NCBI RefSeq assembly: GCF_040643635.1
Contig: NZ_JBEYUS010000007.1
Span: forward strand, 96,906-160,905
Length of the DNA: 64,000 nucleotides
Reading direction: 5' to 3'
Source of the DNA: Saccharopolyspora_C sp040643635
Lineage (GTDB): Bacteria; Actinomycetota; Actinomycetes; Mycobacteriales; Pseudonocardiaceae
A program made the translations under genes and the position numbers. The number at the start of each line of letters is the position of its first letter. The stretch's first letter is position 1. Below are positions 34,813-42,638 of this stretch, in pieces. A model generated the notes under the pieces. That model did no database searches and had not been told where the DNA came from. It saw only the letters and a list, made by a program, of their open reading frames with translations.

Positions 34813-36096
34813 GTGTCGAGGACGGAACCCACCGAGTTACCCGCGGTCCACGAGTCGTGGCTGCCGCGCGAACACCCGATGCACCGGCCGCGGCACGGCA
34901 AGCGCCAGCTGACCGCCCTGGTGTGCGCGCTGCTGTTCCTCACCGCGCCCGCGACCACCTGGGTGTTCGGCGCGCGGGCCGAACAGCTGGAGAACCGGCC
35001 GCTGGCGGAGTTCCCGAGCATCACCGACGGCTGGGGCTTCCTCACCGGGCTGTCGCCGTGGGCCGCGGAGAACCTGCCGTTCCGCGGGACCGCCGTCCGG
35101 TCCGTGCACTCGATCAGCCAGGGCGTGTTCGGCGAGCAGGCGCGGCTCGAATCGGGGACGCACAGCTCGCCCACCGGCACCGGCAGCGACCAGCAGCAGC
35201 CCCGGCAGCCGCTGGACGAGAACGTGTTCCCGAAGGTCATCGAGGGCCGCGCGGGCTGGCTGTACCTCGGCCACGACGTCGCCTACCCGTGCACGCCGAA
35301 GCGCAGCCTCGACGAGGTGATCACCGGACTGCAACGCTGGCGCCGCGTCGTGGAGGCCTCCGGGCGGAAGTTCCAGCTGGTCATCGCGCCGGACAAGTCG
35401 ACGATGTACCCGGCGAACCTGCCGCCGGACTACGCGGGCAAGGACTGCTCCTCGCAGGCCAGGGCGGAGTTCTGGCGGCGGCTGCCCACCGCGACAGGCG
35501 CGATCGACCTGCGGGAACCGCTGCTCGAATCCGCCGACCGCAACGGGCGCGCGATCTACCACGACATCGACACGCACTGGACGCACGAAGGCGGCATCAC
35601 GATGGTGTACCAGCTGGCCGAGCGGCTGGCCCCGGGCAGCACCGCCACCTGGAAGCTGCAGCCCGGCAGGCAGTACCCGCACTCCGCGGACATCCCGGAC
35701 CTGCTCGGGCAGCGCCGCACCGTGCCGATCCAGGCGTACTCGCTGGCGCCGGACGGCGGCTCCGACCACACCCGCTTCGAACCCAGCGACTTCCACGAGC
35801 CGCTGCACCTGAAGTCGATGCCGCGGACCGGCATGATCGCCGAGCCGACGCGGATGGTGGGCGACTCGTTCACCCAGTTCGCCAGCCCGTACCTGGCCGC
35901 GACGTTCGCCGACATCAGCATCGTGCACCCGGAGGAGATCGCGAAGCGGCCGCGGGAGACGGCGGGGCTGCTCGCCGAGGGCGACGTGGTGACCTTCGAG
36001 CTGTCCGAGCGGTTCGTCTCCGGCGGCCGCTACGACCTGCTCGACCCGGCCGTCGCCGACCAGGTGGGCGCCGTGCTCGCCGCCGACCCGCGCTGA
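34813..36096 (+). CDS. DHHW/AlgX-like SGNH-fold acetyltransferase
   Basis: The 427-aa protein has a cytoplasmic start, one membrane anchor (about 36-55) and an exported AlgX/AlgJ-like domain. Motifs include ENRPLAEFPS after the anchor, WLYLGHD, the DxxHW signature in IDTHWTHEGG (about residue 255-264) and a GDSF nucleophile motif in MVGDSFTQF. Such proteins accept an acyl group from the MBOAT partner and place it on a glycan. GTG 34813 is used. The pairing with 32543 supports a two-part O-acetylation machine. Confidence 0.88.
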   Translation: MSRTEPTELPAVHESWLPREHPMHRPRHGKRQLTALVCALLFLTAPATTWVFGARAEQLENRPLAEFPSITDGWGFLTGLSPWAAENLPFRGTAVRSVHSISQGVFGEQARLESGTHSSPTGTGSDQQQPRQPLDENVFPKVIEGRAGWLYLGHDVAYPCTPKRSLDEVITGLQRWRRVVEASGRKFQLVIAPDKSTMYPANLPPDYAGKDCSSQARAEFWRRLPTATGAIDLREPLLESADRNGRAIYHDIDTHWTHEGGITMVYQLAERLAPGSTATWKLQPGRQYPHSADIPDLLGQRRTVPIQAYSLAPDGGSDHTRFEPSDFHEPLHLKSMPRTGMIAEPTRMVGDSFTQFASPYLAATFADISIVHPEEIAKRPRETAGLLAEGDVVTFELSERFVSGGRYDLLDPAVADQVGAVLAADPR

Positions 36097-36309
36097 CCGG
36101 CGGTTCCCCGGCTCGCGGGCTCCTGCTGCCGGCCCGTGCTGCGGAGTGCTCGGGTGGCGCGTCGCCGGCCGCGCTCCCGGTGCGGGCGCGATTCCTGAGG
36201 TACGCCCGCGACCTCGCCGTCCGCGCGGGAACCCGCGGCGGCACCGGTGCCCCGGGTGCTCGTCGGCTCCGCCGCTGACGGGGCGCGGGTCCGAGGGCGG
36301 GCCCCGTGC

Positions 36310-36819
36310 TCACCGGGTGGCGTTGCGGACGGCCGTGACCGCCGCGCCGAGGAACCCCAGGTTGAACACCAGGTGCACGCCCACCAGCACCCGCGCCGCC
36401 TGCGAGGAGGCGTGCACGTCCCCGAACCCGACCGTGCTGGTGATCGACAGCGCGAAGTACAGCGCATCCACCTTGGTGCGCAGCGAGGCGATCGACCCCG
36501 GCCAGTGCGCGTTCAACGCGCAGTACACCGCCGCGAAGAACAGCACCGCCAGGTACAGCGAGATCAGCACCCCGGTCAGCGCCACGCCCCCGGAACGGAA
36601 CCGGCGGACCTGGCGCACGATCACCACGGCCACCACGACCAGGCCCGCCGCGAACGCGCCGACGAACGCCCACGTGCCGCGCACGTCGAACACGCCCAGC
36701 GGCAGCGCGAAGTACACCGCGGTGCTCGCGGCGACGGCCAGCGCGGTCACCGCCGTCCGGCGCAGCAGGCCCCGCTCCGAGGAGAACACCCGCTCAGCGT
36801 GCGTGCCCCGGGCGGTCAC
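36310..36819 (-). CDS. Two-pore-helix potassium channel (Ion_trans_2)
   Basis: The 169-aa membrane protein carries the K+ selectivity filter as TVGFGD in ITSTVGFGDVHA, between the last two hydrophobic segments (pore near residue 128-133). Two extra N-terminal segments are present (about 22-42 and 46-70). No cytoplasmic RCK domain follows, so gating must be by voltage, lipid or a separate subunit. GTG 36819 is used. The preceding 213 bases (36097-36309) contain no gene. Confidence 0.85.
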   Translation of the reverse strand: MTARGTHAERVFSSERGLLRRTAVTALAVAASTAVYFALPLGVFDVRGTWAFVGAFAAGLVVVAVVIVRQVRRFRSGGVALTGVLISLYLAVLFFAAVYCALNAHWPGSIASLRTKVDALYFALSITSTVGFGDVHASSQAARVLVGVHLVFNLGFLGAAVTAVRNATR

Positions 36820-36861
36820 CGCCGGACGATCGGACGGCGATCAGCGGGCCCGGATCGCGGC

Positions 36862-37740
36862 TCAGGCGGCCGCGGGAGCGCGCGAGACGCGGCGCAGCCG
36901 CACGTTGCCGACCGCGCGGCACACCAGGTAGATCGCGAACGACAGGATCGTCACGAAGGCGCTCACCGGCGCCCCCGGCGCCAGCGACAGCACGATGCCG
37001 CCCAGCACCGCGACCTCGGCGAACACCACGGCCAGCACCGTGGACAGCAGCGGGCTCGCGGTCACCCGCGCCGCCGCCGCGCCCGGCGTCACCATCAGCG
37101 CCAGCACCAGCAGCGCACCCACCGTGTACACGCCGAGCGCGGTCGCCACGCCCACCAGCACCGCGAACAGCGGGCTGAGCAGCCGGGCCGGCACGCCGCG
37201 CGCCGCCGCCACGTCGGGGTCGACGCTGGCGAACAGCAGCGGCCGGTACACCACGGCCAGCACGACCAGCACCACCGCGGCGCTCCCGGCCAGCAGCGCC
37301 ACGTCGGCCGAGTCCACGCCGACGATCTGGCCGATGAGCAGGCTGAACTTGTTCGAGGTGCGCTCCGGGTTCATCCACAGCAGCAGCACCCCGAGGCCGA
37401 GGCCGAACGACAGGATCGCGCCGATCACCGAGTCCCGCTCCCCGCCGCGCTGCCCGAGGAACCCGAGCAGCAGCGCCGCCACCACCGCGCCGCCGAGCGC
37501 CCCGGCCCCGACGCTCGCGCCGAACAGCAGGGCGGCGGCCGCGCCGGTGAACGCGAGCTCCGCGGTGCCGTGCACCGCGAACGACATCTTCCGCGCCACC
37601 ACCAGCGGTGCCAGCGCCCCCGACACCAGGCCGAGCGCGGCCGCGGCCAGCAGCGCCTGCTGCACGAACGGGTAGCCGAGCAGGTTCCCGGTGAGCTCGA
37701 AGTCGAAGAACCGGCTCAGGGCGTCCAGCAGGGTGTTCAT
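36862..37740 (-). CDS. znuB: Zinc ABC transporter permease ZnuB-type
   Basis: The 292-aa ABC-3 permease has about eight membrane segments, PFVQQALLAAAALGLVSG at the N-terminus, FAVHGTAELAFTGAAAALLFG and the family stretch VGALLVLALMVTPGAAAARV. ATG 37740 overlaps the ATPase stop (ATGA). The system could also carry manganese; the His-rich binding protein favours zinc. Confidence 0.93.
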   Translation of the reverse strand: MNTLLDALSRFFDFELTGNLLGYPFVQQALLAAAALGLVSGALAPLVVARKMSFAVHGTAELAFTGAAAALLFGASVGAGALGGAVVAALLLGFLGQRGGERDSVIGAILSFGLGLGVLLLWMNPERTSNKFSLLIGQIVGVDSADVALLAGSAAVVLVVLAVVYRPLLFASVDPDVAAARGVPARLLSPLFAVLVGVATALGVYTVGALLVLALMVTPGAAAARVTASPLLSTVLAVVFAEVAVLGGIVLSLAPGAPVSAFVTILSFAIYLVCRAVGNVRLRRVSRAPAAA

Positions 37741-38597
37741 GAGGTGGTCTCCGCGTCGACGTGGTGGTGATCGACTTCGTCGGTGCCGGTGACGACGAGC
37801 CTGCCGCCGACCCGGGCCACCTCGACGTCCGACCGGTACAGCTCGGACAGCGTCGCCGAGGTCATCACCTCGTCCGGCGTGCCGATCCGGAACCGGCCGT
37901 CGACCAGGTACAGGATCCGGTCCACCAGCGGCAGCACAGGGTTGATCTCGTGCGTCACGAACAGCACCGCCGAGCCGGTCTCCCGCGCCTGCCGGGCGAT
38001 CAGCCTGCTCACGTTGCGCTGGTGCGCGATGTCCAGCGACAGCAGCGGCTCGTCGCACAGCAGCACGTGCGGATCGCCGACCAGGGCCTGCGCGACCCGC
38101 AGCCGCTGCTGCTCACCGCCGGAGAGCAGGCCCAGCGGCATCCGCGCGTACTCGGTGGCCTCCACGGCGCGCAGCGCCCGCTCGACCCGCTGCCTGCGGT
38201 CCTTGCGGCCGCGGAAGCCCACCCCCCAGTGGTGGCCGTCCAAGCCGAGGCCGACGAGGTCGCTGCCGCGGACCGTGAGCGTCGGATCCACCGAGCGCTG
38301 CTGCGGGATGTAGCCGATGCGGGAGCTCCCGCGCCGCGCCGCCTCGCCCGCGATCCGCACCTTGCCGCCGCTGAGCGGCTGCAACCCGAGCAGCACCCGC
38401 AGCAGGCTCGTCTTCCCCGAACCGTTGGGGCCGAGCACCGCGAGGAACTCGCCGGGGTGCACGTCCAGGTCCAGCCCGTCCCACAGGACGCGCGGGCCGT
38501 AGGAGAGGCGGGCGCCGCGCAACCGGACCGCGGGATCCCGCCCGGTGGTATCCGGTTCGGTGCGGTCCGGTGCTTCGGTGTCGGTGCTGGGTTCCAC
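37737..38597 (-). CDS. znuC: Zinc ABC transporter ATP-binding protein ZnuC-type
   Basis: The 286-aa ATPase has Walker A GPNGSGKTS, signature LSGGEQQRLRVAQALVG, Walker B VLLCDEPLLSLD and the H-loop in LFVTHEINP. A C-terminal extension ends in DHHHVDAE, which may sense zinc. GTG 38597 follows the znuA stop by 86 bases, so znuA-znuC-znuB run as one operon on the minus strand. Confidence 0.94.
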   Translation of the reverse strand: MEPSTDTEAPDRTEPDTTGRDPAVRLRGARLSYGPRVLWDGLDLDVHPGEFLAVLGPNGSGKTSLLRVLLGLQPLSGGKVRIAGEAARRGSSRIGYIPQQRSVDPTLTVRGSDLVGLGLDGHHWGVGFRGRKDRRQRVERALRAVEATEYARMPLGLLSGGEQQRLRVAQALVGDPHVLLCDEPLLSLDIAHQRNVSRLIARQARETGSAVLFVTHEINPVLPLVDRILYLVDGRFRIGTPDEVMTSATLSELYRSDVEVARVGGRLVVTGTDEVDHHHVDAETTS

Positions 38598-38683
38598 GTG
38601 GCTCTCGGATCAGTGGTGGGGTCGGTTCGGGCGCCGGGCCGGTGGACGGGCGGTCCACCGCCCCGGCGAAGGCGCCCGCCGGG

Positions 38684-39724
38684 TCAGGCCCGGCCGGTCA
38701 GCGCGTTCTGCAGCGCCGAGATCTGGCCGTCCATCCACCGCACGTAGTCCTGGTTCTGCTGCGGCAGCGTCTCGGTCATCTCGACGACCGGGGTCTGATT
38801 CTGCTCCGCGTCCTTGCGGACGGATTCGGTGACCGGCGATTCGGTCTGCGGGTTGTAGATGACGGCGGCGGCCTGCTTGGAGTTCACCGCGTTCTGGATC
38901 TCCGCGACGGAGGCGGCGGACGGGTCGTTGCCGTCCTCGACGGAGTTCACGAAGGACTGCGGGGTGATGTCGGTGAGCCCGGCCGCCTCGACGAGGTACT
39001 GCGCGACGGGTTCGGTGACGATGACCTTCTTGCCGTGCTCGGTGGCCGAGATCTGCTGCACCCGGCCCTCCAGGCCGCCGATCTGCTCGCCGAAGCGGGC
39101 GGCGCCGTCGTGGAACGCCTGCGACTTCTCCGGCTGGAGCTCGCCGAGCCGGTCGGCGACCTGGTCGGCGGTCTCGCGCACCACGTGCAGGTCGTACCAG
39201 ACGTGCTCGTTCACCGAGTGGTCGTGGTCGTGCCCCTCGTGCGCGTCGCCCGCGTGCTCGGCGCCGTGCTCGTCGGCGGGTTCGCCCGCGTGCTCGTCGT
39301 GGTCCGCGGCGGGTTCGCCCGCGTGGTCATCCGCGTGGTCGCCGTGCTCGTGCTCGCCTTCGAAGGCCTGCACGGTCGGCTTGTCGCCGCTCGTGCCGAG
39401 GATCTTCTCGGCGAACTCGTCGTAGCCGCCGCCGTTGAGCAGCACCAGGTCGGCCTCGCTGATCTTCGCCGCGTCCTGCGGGCTGCTCTCGTAGGAGTGC
39501 GGGTCGGCCGCGGGGTCGTCGATGATCGATTCGACGTCGACGTCCTGGCCGCCGACGGCCCTGGCCACCGAGGCCCAGACGTTGGTGGTGGCGACGACCT
39601 TGAGCTTGCCGTCGTCGGCGCTCTGGCCGGAACCGCCGCCGCAGGCACCTGCGGTCAGCGCGACTACGGCGAGCCCGGTCAGCGCCGCGCCGCTGCGGCG
39701 GGCACGTCGGGTGAAGACGGTCAT
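38684..39724 (-). CDS. znuA: Zinc-binding lipoprotein ZnuA-type
   Basis: The 346-aa binding protein has an exported N-terminus ending in a lipobox-like TAGAC, the metal-site DPHSYESSP, a His/Asp-rich loop (about residues 123-172) with more than a dozen His, then NEHVWYDLHVV and the C-terminal VIVTEPVAQYLVEAAGL. The His-rich loop is the mark of zinc-specific members of the cluster A-I family. ATG 39724 has GAGGAG upstream. Candidate Zur sites follow at 39794-39885. Confidence 0.94.
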   Translation of the reverse strand: MTVFTRRARRSGAALTGLAVVALTAGACGGGSGQSADDGKLKVVATTNVWASVARAVGGQDVDVESIIDDPAADPHSYESSPQDAAKISEADLVLLNGGGYDEFAEKILGTSGDKPTVQAFEGEHEHGDHADDHAGEPAADHDEHAGEPADEHGAEHAGDAHEGHDHDHSVNEHVWYDLHVVRETADQVADRLGELQPEKSQAFHDGAARFGEQIGGLEGRVQQISATEHGKKVIVTEPVAQYLVEAAGLTDITPQSFVNSVEDGNDPSAASVAEIQNAVNSKQAAAVIYNPQTESPVTESVRKDAEQNQTPVVEMTETLPQQNQDYVRWMDGQISALQNALTGRA

Positions 39725-39793
39725 GAACGCACTCCTCGGGGAACGCACCGTGGTGGTGGGCGGCCGGGAGCCGAGTTCGGCGACGACCGCAAA

Positions 39794-39885
39794 CGGAAAC
39801 CGTTGTCATGTGCAGCGTACGCCGCGAGGTGCGGGGAAGTGCCCCAGCGGGCGGGCCGTTCGTTGTGAACATGACAACGTTTCGC
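39794..39885. promoter_or_regulatory. Candidate Zur operators upstream of znuA
   Basis: ACATGACAACGGTTTCCG (minus strand, 39794-39811) and ACATGACAACGTTTCGC (plus strand, 39869-39885) share ACATGACAACG. The second is part of the perfect inverted repeat CGTTGT-N7-ACAACG (39861-39879). The TGAnAA half site resembles actinobacterial Zur boxes, and they sit in front of a zinc importer. The match to a consensus is partial. Confidence 0.5.
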
Positions 39886-39919
39886 ATTATCGCGCCGGAG
39901 TGCGCCCGCCCGCTCTGCC

Positions 39920-40158
39920 GCACCGGACGGGCGGCCGGCCCGACCGCACCGGACGGGCGGTCAGACCGAGGCGCCGGTCAGGCGGTCCGTTCACCCCGAT
40001 CGCGCGTGGCGGACCGCCCGCCCGACGGCATCGGTCAGGCGGCCCGTTCACGTCGACCCCGCGTGGCTGGTGAGCGGACCGTTCGTCCCGGTAGATCGGA
40101 CGGGCGGTCCGTTCACCCGGCCTCGCGGTGCCGGGCGGACCGCCCGCCCGACCGGCAT
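39920..40158 (+). repeat. Mixed direct-repeat patch between znuA and the sugar ATPase
   Basis: GCACCGGACGGGCGG occurs at 39920 and 39946, a 26-base step. CGGTCAGGCGGYCCGTTCAC occurs at 39975-39994 and 40032-40051. GGCGGACCGCCCGCCCGAC plus GGCAT occurs at 40008 and 40134. The GTTCACCCG word also appears at 40109. No gene lies between 39725 and 40224. Confidence 0.65.
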
Positions 40159-40178
40159 CCCGCGGGGGCGGACAGCAC

Positions 40179-40207
40179 GATGCCCCCGCCGGGCGGGCGG
40201 GGGCATC
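40179..40207 (-). terminator. Terminator hairpin after the sugar-ABC ATPase gene
   Basis: A perfect 12-bp stem GATGCCCCCGCC / GGCGGGGGCATC (40179-40190 with 40196-40207) lies 18 bases past the stop of the minus-strand ATPase gene. Confidence 0.8.
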
Positions 40208-40224
40208 GCGGGCGTGCGGGTGGA

Positions 40225-41322
40225 TCAGCTGGTCAGGCGGGTGCCGTCGTCCGGGCGGAACAGGTGCACCTCGCCGGAGTCGCGCAGCGCCACCTTCACC
40301 TGCTGGCCCAGCGCGGGCGGGGTCCGGCCGTCGGTGCGGACCACGAACCGCTGCGGCTGCCCGGCGACCTGGATGCTGCCGTGCACCAGGGCGTCCGCGC
40401 CGAGCTCCTCGACGAGCTCGACGGTCATCGTCATGGCCTTCTCGTCCTCGCCGGAGACCAGGCTCAGCGCCTCCGGGCGCACGCCGAAGGTCACCTCCTG
40501 CAGCCCGTCGGCCGCGGCCAGCGCGGCGCGGGTCAGCGGGATGGTCTGCCCGTCGAGCTCGGCGCCCCCCGCGGACAGCGGCACCGTCTTGAGGTTCATC
40601 GCGGGCGAGCCGATGAAGCCGGCGACGAACGCGTTGCGCGGGTTCTCGTACAGCTCGCGCGGGCTGGCGACCTGCTGGAGCAGTCCGTCCTTGAGCACCG
40701 CGACCCGGTGGCCCATGGTCATGGCCTCCACCTGGTCGTGCGTGACGTAGATCGTGGTGGTGGCCAGCCGCTTCTGCAGCGCGGCGATGTTGGCGCGGGT
40801 CTCCACGCGCAGCTTCGCGTCCAGGTTGGACAGCGGTTCGTCCATCAGGAAGACGCTGGGCTCGCGGACGATGGCGCGGCCCATCGCGACGCGCTGGCGC
40901 TGGCCGCCGGAGAGCGCCTTGGGCTTGCGGTCCAGGTACTTCTCCAGGTCGAGCATCTTGGCGGCCTCGGTGACCTTGGCCCGGATCTCGTCCTTGGGGG
41001 TCTTGCGCAGCTTCAGCGCGAAGCCCATGTTGTCGGCGACCGTCATGTGCGGGTACAGCGCGTAGGACTGGAAGACCATCGCGATGTCGCGCGCCTTCGG
41101 CGGGGTGTTGGTGACGTCCTGGCCGCCGATGGTGATGGCGCCTTCGTCGACGTCCTCCAGGCCGGCGAGCATGCGCAGCGCGGTCGACTTGCCCGAGCCG
41201 GACGGTCCGACCAGGACCAGGAACTCTCCGTCGTCGACCTGCAGATCGAGTGCGTTGACGGCTCGCACCGGTGGGTTACCCGGGTAGAGGCGGGATGCCT
41301 GGACGTATGCAACCTCGGACAT
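40225..41322 (-). CDS. Sugar ABC transporter ATP-binding protein (MsiK/UgpC family)
   Basis: The 365-aa ATPase is of the MsiK/UgpC/MalK type that serves several carbohydrate importers. Walker A GPSGSGKST (about 39-47), Q-loop VFQSYALYPHMTV, signature LSGGQRQRVAMGRAIVR, Walker B SVFLMDEPLSNLDAKLR and H-loop YVTHDQVEAMT are intact; a C-terminal TOBE/OB domain (about 240-365) has VTFGVRPEAL. No permeases are adjacent, which fits the shared-ATPase role of MsiK. A LacI-type regulator is coded divergently 187 bases away and probably controls it. Confidence 0.94.
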   Translation of the reverse strand: MSEVAYVQASRLYPGNPPVRAVNALDLQVDDGEFLVLVGPSGSGKSTALRMLAGLEDVDEGAITIGGQDVTNTPPKARDIAMVFQSYALYPHMTVADNMGFALKLRKTPKDEIRAKVTEAAKMLDLEKYLDRKPKALSGGQRQRVAMGRAIVREPSVFLMDEPLSNLDAKLRVETRANIAALQKRLATTTIYVTHDQVEAMTMGHRVAVLKDGLLQQVASPRELYENPRNAFVAGFIGSPAMNLKTVPLSAGGAELDGQTIPLTRAALAAADGLQEVTFGVRPEALSLVSGEDEKAMTMTVELVEELGADALVHGSIQVAGQPQRFVVRTDGRTPPALGQQVKVALRDSGEVHLFRPDDGTRLTS

Positions 41323-41343
41323 CTGGGACGCACCTTTCGCTGA

Positions 41344-41407
41344 CTCGGGTTAAGCACAACGTAGCGCTTAACCGAGTTAAGGTCATCCCTTTCCTCGAAC
41401 CGGTTCG
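41344..41407. promoter_or_regulatory. Inverted repeats in the divergent ATPase-lacI promoter region
   Basis: CTCGGGTTAAGC (41344-41355) faces GCTTAACCGAG (41366-41376), itself overlapping CTTAAC-CGA-GTTAAG. Next comes CGAACCGGTTCG (41396-41407), a perfect 12-base palindrome with central CG as LacI-family operators have. These lie before the ATPase start and are good operator candidates. Confidence 0.55.
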
Positions 41408-41490
41408 GAAAGTGATCATCCGACTACTCGTGGTGATCGTTGCCGATCGGCAATGGGATCTGCATCTCGGCGGCTTCACCGCCGGGTACT

Positions 41491-41505
41491 GAACCGTTAC
41501 GGTTC
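41491..41505. promoter_or_regulatory. 15-base palindrome over the lacI ribosome-binding region
   Basis: GAACCGTTACGGTTC is a perfect inverted repeat ending 4 bases before the lacI start and repeats the GAACCG half of the 41396 palindrome. Binding here could block its own translation or transcription. No normal Shine-Dalgarno sequence is visible for the gene. Confidence 0.5.
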
Positions 41506-41509
41506 CTCC

Positions 41510-42610
41510 ATGGCTCGGTCAACGAATGCCCGACGGCCTGCGACGCTGGCTTCGCTGGCGGCGGAGCTCGGGGTCTCCAGGACCACGGTGTCGAACGCGT
41601 ACAACCGCCCGGATCAGCTCTCGCCGGAGCTCCGGAAGCGGGTGCTCGACACCGCGCGCAGGCTCGGCTACCCGGGCCCCGATCCGGTCGCGCGCTCGCT
41701 CCGCACCCGGAAGGCCGGGGCGGTCGGGCTGCTGCTCACCGAGAACCTCTCCTACGCCTTCCGCGACCCGGCCGCGATCCAGTTCCTCGAAGGGCTCGCG
41801 CTGGCCTGCGAAGACGCCGGGCACGGCCTGCTGCTCATCCCGGCCAGCCCGGAGCGCGAAGACGTCGCCTCGGTGCACCGCGCCGGTGTCGACGGGTTCG
41901 TCGTGTACTCGGTGCCCGACGACGACCCGCACCTGGCCGCCGTGCTCGAACGCCCGGTGCCGGTCGTCATCTGCGACCAGCCGCGCATCGACCAGCTGGA
42001 CTGGGTCGGGCCCGACGACGAAGGCGCGGTGCGCGTCCTCGCCGAGCACCTGATCGGCCTCGGCCACCGCCGCATCGGCGTGTCCTGCATGCGCCTGGCG
42101 CGCGGCCGCAACGACGGCGTCGCCTCCGTGCACCGGCAGGCGAACGCCAGCTTCCACGTGCAGCGCTCCCGGCTCACCGCGCTCGCCGCCGCGTTCAGCG
42201 AAGCCGGCGTCGACTGGGCGCAGGTCCCGGTGGTGGAGCGCTTCGACCACAGCACCGAGTCCGGCGCCTCCGCCGCGGCCCAGCTGCTGGAGATCGACCC
42301 GGAGATCACCGCGATCATCTGCACCTCCGACATACTGGCCCTCGGCGCGCTGGAAGAGGCGCGGCGCCGCGGCGTGCGGGTGCCCGAAGACCTCACCATC
42401 ACCGGCTTCGACGGCATCGACGACGCCGACCGGGCCGGCCTCACGACGGTCCGCCAGCCGGTGCTGGAGAAGGGCCGGGCCGCGGGCCGCCTGCTGCTGG
42501 ACACCAGCGAACCCGGCAGGCCGCGCGACGTGCTGCTCGAAACCCGGCTGATCACCGGCACCACCGCCGCCCCGCCCCGCTCCGCCGAAGAGCGCTGGTT
42601 CGGTCCGTGA
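41510..42610 (+). CDS. LacI-family transcriptional regulator
   Basis: The 366-aa repressor has an N-terminal HTH with VSRTTVSNAYNRP (about residues 20-32) and hinge helix (PDPVARSLRTRK), and a periplasmic-binding-like effector domain (about 65-345) with AGAVGLLLTENL, VPVVICDQP, CTSDILALGALEE and ITGFDGIDDAD. ATG 41510 gives the standard HTH position; an upstream in-frame ATG at 41453 would add 19 unmatched residues. It is divergent from the multi-sugar ATPase; repeated palindromes between them are likely operators. The effector sugar is unknown. Confidence 0.93.
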   Translation: MARSTNARRPATLASLAAELGVSRTTVSNAYNRPDQLSPELRKRVLDTARRLGYPGPDPVARSLRTRKAGAVGLLLTENLSYAFRDPAAIQFLEGLALACEDAGHGLLLIPASPEREDVASVHRAGVDGFVVYSVPDDDPHLAAVLERPVPVVICDQPRIDQLDWVGPDDEGAVRVLAEHLIGLGHRRIGVSCMRLARGRNDGVASVHRQANASFHVQRSRLTALAAAFSEAGVDWAQVPVVERFDHSTESGASAAAQLLEIDPEITAIICTSDILALGALEEARRRGVRVPEDLTITGFDGIDDADRAGLTTVRQPVLEKGRAAGRLLLDTSEPGRPRDVLLETRLITGTTAAPPRSAEERWFGP

Positions 42611-42638
42611 TCCGAGCGCGAACCCGGGCGCCGGCGGT

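Noticed and set aside
36180..36280. Possible third copy of the structured repeat
   Set aside because: Words such as CCTCGCCGTCCGCGCGGGAACCCGCGG and the GCCGCTGACGGG end resemble the repeat, but the flanking stem CTCAGCG is missing and the order is not kept.
36247..37770. Plus-strand open frame over the K+ channel and znuB
   Set aside because: It reads His/Arg/Gln-rich low-complexity sequence; both minus-strand genes have clear families.
36862..39724. Manganese rather than zinc transporter
   Set aside because: Cluster A-I systems can carry either, but the long His/Asp-rich loop in the binding protein and the DHHH tail of the ATPase favour zinc. It remains an inference.
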